A stretch of 8,778 nucleotides of DNA from Streptomyces griseus. GTDB lineage: Bacteria > Bacteroidota > Bacteroidia > Chitinophagales > Chitinophagaceae. The stretch covers positions 1 to 8,778 of the forward strand of contig CALPIT020000101.1 of assembly GCA_943323705.2 (NCBI GenBank), read 5' to 3'. The notes beneath the pieces were generated by a model. The model searched no databases. It was not told where the DNA came from and saw only the letters and a list, made by a program, of their open reading frames with translations. Position numbers and translations under genes: made by a program. Below, piece by piece: positions 6,502 through 8,778 of this stretch (the first letter of the stretch is position 1; the number at the start of each line of letters is the position of its first letter).

Positions 6502-6565
6502 CACGAATTCACGAATTATTTTTACCGCGGAGAATGGAGTAAAGGAGTTTACGCAGAGGTTTAGA
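6501..6565. repeat. CACGAATTCACGAATT - ACCGCGGAGA block, copy 1
   Basis: The TCACGAATTCACGAATT word is followed by TTTTTACCGCGGAGAATGG and a CGCAGAGG tail. Related blocks are at 6935-6995 and 8678-8735, with an inverted one at 5680-5710. No gene is seen anywhere in 6375-7182. Confidence 0.7.
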
Positions 6566-6587
6566 AGAAGATGTTTGTTGTTTATGG

Positions 6588-6657
6588 TTTCTCAGCAATG
6601 TCTCCTGCAAGGGACGTTGCGTGTTGAGATGGGAATGTTTATCTAGTATCCATCCTT
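6588..6657 (-). repeat. REP-like hairpin plus heptamers, copy 3
   Basis: TTCTCAGCAATGTC...GACGTTGCGTGTTGAGA forms the same interrupted stem as at 4564, followed by GGGAATGTT and two heptamers (TATCTAG, TATCCAT). It runs directly into the next copy. Confidence 0.75.
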
Positions 6658-6710
6658 CTTCTCAGCAATGTCTCCTGCAAGGGACGTTGCGTGTTGCGAT
6701 GGGAATGTTC
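6658..6710 (-). repeat. REP-like hairpin, copy 4
   Basis: This is nearly identical to copy 3 (GTTGCGATGGG in place of GTTGAGATGGG) and in tandem with it, but lacks the heptamer tail. Together copies 3 and 4 show the unit duplicating head to tail. Confidence 0.75.
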
Positions 6711-6779
6711 CACCAATCCACTTCCTTATTTTTACTTTCTTATTTCTTATTCTTTGTTTAAAAAAATCATTCTTCTTCA

Positions 6780-6799
6780 CCCACGGTTGAAACCGTGGG
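6780..6799. repeat. Hairpin CCCACGGTT..AACCGTGGG
   Basis: Nine-bp perfect arms surround two bases (or 8 bp around TGAA). No T-tract follows on either side, so it is not a convincing intrinsic terminator. This word is a widespread intergenic repeat type in bacteria, and here it occurs once. Confidence 0.65.
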
Positions 6800-6850
6800 C
6801 TACAATGAAAATCTCCGTAAATAAAGACTTTAAAAAATCAAAGACTTTCC

Positions 6851-6951
6851 CATACATGAGAGAATGATGAATTCATATCCGAAATGCCACTTTTACCCCG
6901 AGAAGTCGGGGTAGGCTATTTTACATTTCCAGAGCCACGAATTCAAGAATT
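6851..6951. repeat. Diverged fourth copy of the 124-bp tandem repeat
   Basis: It matches the units of 161-479: CATACATGAGAGAATGATGA, CATATCCGAAATGCCACTTTT, the CCCCGAGAAGTCGGGG hairpin (6896-6911), CTATTTTACATT and a CACGAATTCAAGAATT word with one change. It shows that the left-hand and right-hand repeat islands share families. Confidence 0.7.
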
Positions 6952-6956
6952 ATTTT

Positions 6957-7052
6957 ACCGCGGAGAAGAAGAGTGTTCAGAGTTTGCGCAGAGATAGTCG
7001 ATACTGCTCATTGCTCCCCTCTCACTCGGGAGAGGGGTTGGGGGTGAGGTTT
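6957..7052. repeat. ACCGCGGAGA + CTCCCCTCTC composite repeat, copy 1
   Basis: The first 80 bp (6957-7036) recur at 8699-8778 with the same length and only a few mismatches, including the shared AGATAGTCGATACTGCTCAT. The composite contains the C-rich hairpin family first seen at 103-141. Confidence 0.8.
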
Positions 7053-7055
7053 GGT

Positions 7056-7106
7056 TTCTCAGCAATGTCTCCTGCAAGGGACGTTGCGTGTTGAGAAGGG
7101 AATGCT
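7056..7106 (-). repeat. REP-like hairpin, copy 5, downstream of the long ORF6N gene
   Basis: The TTCTCAGCAATGTC...GACGTTGCGTGTTGAGA stem is followed by AGGGAATGC. On the minus strand it lies beyond the heptamer array that trails the long ORF6N gene, the same order as downstream of higA. Confidence 0.75.
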
Positions 7107-7169
7107 TATCCAGCATCTAGTATCCAGCATCTAGTATCTAGTATCCAGCATCTAGTATCTAGCATCTAA
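7107..7169 (-). repeat. Nine-unit heptamer array YATCYAG
   Basis: Nine contiguous 7-mers run TATCCAG, CATCTAG, TATCCAG, CATCTAG, TATCTAG, TATCCAG, CATCTAG, TATCTAG, CATCTAA, then decay (CTATCTATCCTATCAAGTAT) into the stop codon of the long ORF6N gene. On the transcribed strand they read CTRGATR, as after the other two genes. Confidence 0.9.
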
Positions 7170-7182
7170 CCTATCTATCCTA

Positions 7183-8472
7183 TCAAGTATCCAACCTCTC
7201 CATCATCAACCCCACCTCATTATCCATTTTAGAAAAACCGAAAATCTTTTTTCCCAAGTCTTTTAATGAAGCGCCGAAATGATACATTTCCTTTTGATCG
7301 ATGATCAGAAACCGGTCGTGATTGTGTTTTAATTTTTTAATTTCTATCGTTTCATATTGTGCATTTAATTTTTGTAAATCGATAATTTGATTGCGACTCA
7401 AATGATCACTGTAAATAATTGCTGTTACTCCGGTGTTTCTTTTTGAAAGTAAAGCAAGGGTTGTTTCATCAATGTAATTGTCGATTAGAATAATGGATGT
7501 TGTTGCAGATTTTATAATGTCGGCAATAAATTTATACGCATCAAAAATCTGTCCGTTGAAGAAAACACCTTGAGATGGAACTTTATCTTTCTTCTCCAAA
7601 GCCGAAAAGATTGTATTGAAATGATTGTCAGCTTCGATTTGTTTTTTCTCAACCAGCTCAAGTCTCTGGTAAAGGCCTGCGGATTGGTAATGCAATTTTC
7701 TTAGTGCTACAAAAGCCGCCATAATTTGTATGCTGATTTTCACAGCAGTTTCGCTTTTTAAAACGGCGGAGAGCATGGCAACGCCTTGTTCGGTAAAGGC
7801 GAAGGGGAGGTACTTTAAATTAGTACCTCTTTTAGTTTTTTTCAAGGTTCCAATTTGGAACCTTGAAGGTTTATCTTCTTCATTACTTGAGGTCGGAATT
7901 TGCGACCTCAAGTTTTCTGCTTCAGTATGCTTGTTTTCGTTCAAGGTCACAATTTGTGACCTTGAATCTTTTTCTTGCTCAATATTTATCTCTTCTATGG
8001 TCGCATTTTGCGACCTCAAGTTTTCTTCTTCAAGATTCTTCATATCGTTCAAGGTCGCAAATTGCGACCTTGAATAATTTTCCTGCTCATTAATTTTTTT
8101 CTCTAAGGTCACAGATTGTGACCTTAGAGAATCACCTGAGCTAGTGTTTGAGGTTCCCATTTGGAACCTTGAATCCTTTTCATGTGGATTATTATTTTCA
8201 CTTGAGGTCGCAATTTGCGACCTTAGAGAATCACTTGAGCTCTTGTTTGAGTTTCCAAATTGGCACTTCAAGTTTTCCCATTCAGTATAAGTCATTTGAA
8301 ACATAAACCATTCAGGAAATCGATTGATATTTCTTTTGACAGACTGATTTATTCTCTTCGTTTCCACACCATATAGCAATGCCAAATCACTATCCAGCAT
8401 AACCGGAAGACCTCGAACGGTAAAAATTTTGTTTTCAATTTCCGGGAATATGGAGCTAATGTTTTCTTGCAT
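7183..8472 (-). CDS. ORF6N-domain protein with internal repeat array and PLD-like C-terminus
   Basis: The product is 429 residues from the ATG at 8472. A TTG at 8493 is also open but lies inside a repeat that is non-coding upstream of higB. The ORF6N first half occupies about 12-68 (VMLDSDLALLYG, VETKRINQSVKRN, RFPEWFMFQMT) and the second half resumes at about 222 (LPFAFTEQGVAML). Between them, about 68-210 consists of 15- or 18-residue units opening with LRSQ or SRSQ and continuing xAT, xVT or xGT. After a coiled segment, residues about 300-429 resemble the phospholipase-D-like C-terminus often fused to ORF6N in Bacteroidota: IFDAYKFIADIIKSA, IILIDNYID, HDRFLIID (385-392) and YHFGASLKDLGKKIF. 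HDR replaces a canonical HxK, so catalysis is doubtful. It may be a DNA-binding regulator with a degenerate nuclease-like module; function unknown. Confidence 0.85.
   Translation of the reverse strand: MQENISSIFPEIENKIFTVRGLPVMLDSDLALLYGVETKRINQSVKRNINRFPEWFMFQMTYTEWENLKCQFGNSNKSSSDSLRSQIATSSENNNPHEKDSRFQMGTSNTSSGDSLRSQSVTLEKKINEQENYSRSQFATLNDMKNLEEENLRSQNATIEEINIEQEKDSRSQIVTLNENKHTEAENLRSQIPTSSNEEDKPSRFQIGTLKKTKRGTNLKYLPFAFTEQGVAMLSAVLKSETAVKISIQIMAAFVALRKLHYQSAGLYQRLELVEKKQIEADNHFNTIFSALEKKDKVPSQGVFFNGQIFDAYKFIADIIKSATTSIILIDNYIDETTLALLSKRNTGVTAIIYSDHLSRNQIIDLQKLNAQYETIEIKKLKHNHDRFLIIDQKEMYHFGASLKDLGKKIFGFSKMDNEVGLMMERLDT
7807..8272. repeat. Array of ten intragenic dyads, core GGTNNCAA-N-TTGNNACC
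   Basis: Dyad centres are at 7818, 7854, 7899, 7953, 8007, 8061, 8115, 8160, 8214 and 8259. Spacings are 36, 45, 54, 54, 54, 54, 45, 54 and 45. Three are perfect 13-bp-arm palindromes around one base: 7841-7867 (TTCAAGGTTCCAA), 7940-7966 (TTCAAGGTCACAA) and 8048-8074 (TTCAAGGTCGCAA). 8205-8223 is perfect over 9-bp arms. 7885-7913, 7999-8015, 8099-8131 and 8151-8169 each have one mismatch. The one centred at 8259, at the original ORF6N position, is decayed. The one at 7818 (GAGGTACT/AGTACCTC, 7-nt loop) is a different type and may be unrelated. Confidence 0.95.
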
Positions 8473-8484
8473 AGGGTGATTATT

Positions 8485-8556
8485 CTGATGCAAATTAATG
8501 CTGGCGCATTGATATGTAAGGGGAAAAACAACAGTGGATTGGGGGAATAACCACGA
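8485..8556 (-). promoter_or_regulatory. 72-bp block upstream of the long ORF6N gene, shared with higB
   Basis: It aligns without gaps to 5392-5463 (11 mismatches in 72). It ends 12 nt before the ATG at 8472 and carries TTAATTTG on the minus strand, one base off the -7 consensus, at a distance suitable for a short leader. It is immediately followed on the plus strand by the 120-bp element. Confidence 0.5.
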
Positions 8557-8557
8557 G

Positions 8558-8677
8558 GCCCCCTAAATCCCCCCAAGGGGACTTTGTTTTATTGATGTTC
8601 ACGAATTTTTGTACATGAGAATTTGATAGTTTGATATCCGAAATGAAAACTTCCCCCTTTGGGGGACTGAGGGGGCT
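8558..8677. repeat. 120-bp element with terminal inverted repeats, copy 2
   Basis: This copy of 6374-6501, in the same orientation, has ends GCCCCCTAAATCCCCCC and GGGGGACTGAGGGGGCT. The interior shares TTCACGAATTTTTGTACATG and TATCCGAAATGAAAAC. It is 8 bp shorter because of small internal deletions near the left arm. No gene lies within it. Confidence 0.65.
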
Positions 8678-8778
8678 CACGAATTCACGAATTTTTTTAC
8701 CGCGGAGAAATAGAGTGTTCAGAGGTTTCGCAGAGATAGTCGATACTGCTCATTGCTCCCCTCTCACTCGGGAGAGGG
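8678..8778. repeat. CACGAATT + ACCGCGGAGA + CTCCCCTCTC composite, copy 2, cut by the window end
   Basis: 8699-8778 repeats 6957-7036 at equal length; the C-rich hairpin is truncated by the window boundary. With the preceding element, it makes 8558-8778 a near-collinear reassembly of pieces found at 6374-6535 and 6957-7036. Confidence 0.75.

Noticed and set aside
6780..6799. Terminator for a transcript entering 6375-6800
   Set aside because: The stem is good, but no T-tract follows on either strand and no gene ends nearby.
7730..8077. 115-codon open frame antisense to the long ORF6N gene
   Set aside because: It is open because the palindromes read similarly on both strands. No start signal or protein family resemblance is seen, whereas the minus-strand frame encodes a recognisable ORF6N/PLD-like protein.
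7840..8225. CRISPR-like array: about 27-bp palindromic repeats at 54-bp intervals
   Set aside because: The repeats differ from one another in the arms, the intervals vary, the intervening sequences are related to each other rather than unique, and everything lies in one open reading frame. No cas genes are present.
8473..8493. Upstream TTG start of the long ORF6N gene
   Set aside because: The extra seven codons fall partly in the 72-bp block that is non-coding upstream of higB. The ATG at 8472 gives a normal ORF6N N-terminus.

Overview
The window looks like a piece of a low-GC Bacteroidota chromosome, possibly near the Chitinophagales or Sphingobacteriales. The signs are: no clear Shine-Dalgarno sites; TAnnTTTG-type -7 boxes upstream of several genes; a TlpA-like lipoprotein with a DUF4369-like N-terminal region; and intergenic repeats of a kind common in that phylum. 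It divides into a conserved housekeeping half (about 540-4405) and an accessory, repeat-laden half (about 4406-8778). A repeat island also occupies 1-480.

Housekeeping half: a secreted two-PDZ protein (638-1675, +) has its own promoter and is followed by an intrinsic terminator (1725-1750). Next come gatB (1790-3238, +, TTG start), the B subunit of the tRNA-dependent amidotransferase, and 12 nt later a TlpA-type thioredoxin lipoprotein (3251-4405, +), probably on the same transcript.

Accessory half: a HigBA-type toxin-antitoxin pair (4658-5326, -) and two ORF6N-domain genes, a short one (5862-6374, +) and a long one (7183-8472, -) fused to a phospholipase-D-like C-terminal region. Nearly all of the sequence between them is interspersed repeat: CACGAATTCACGAATT blocks, hairpins with G- or C-rich arms, a roughly 120-130 bp element with terminal inverted repeats, REP-like hairpins coupled to heptamer arrays, and a 72-bp block shared by the upstream regions of the toxin and the long ORF6N gene.

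The most striking feature is inside the long ORF6N gene. Its ORF6N domain is split by an expansion of about 140 residues whose DNA is an array of nine (perhaps ten) dyads of the type GGTNNCAA-N-TTGNNACC. Centres are spaced 36, 45 or 54 bp, always a multiple of 9. Arm variants (CGC/GCG, CAC/GTG, TCC/GGA) change together on both sides, so the dyad symmetry is kept while the amino acids vary. The short ORF6N gene carries the same dyad once, at the equivalent place in its domain but in a different reading frame. This suggests selection acts on the DNA or RNA symmetry rather than on the peptide. I infer an intragenic operator, a palindromic insertion element, or another DNA-level target; the sequence alone does not say which.
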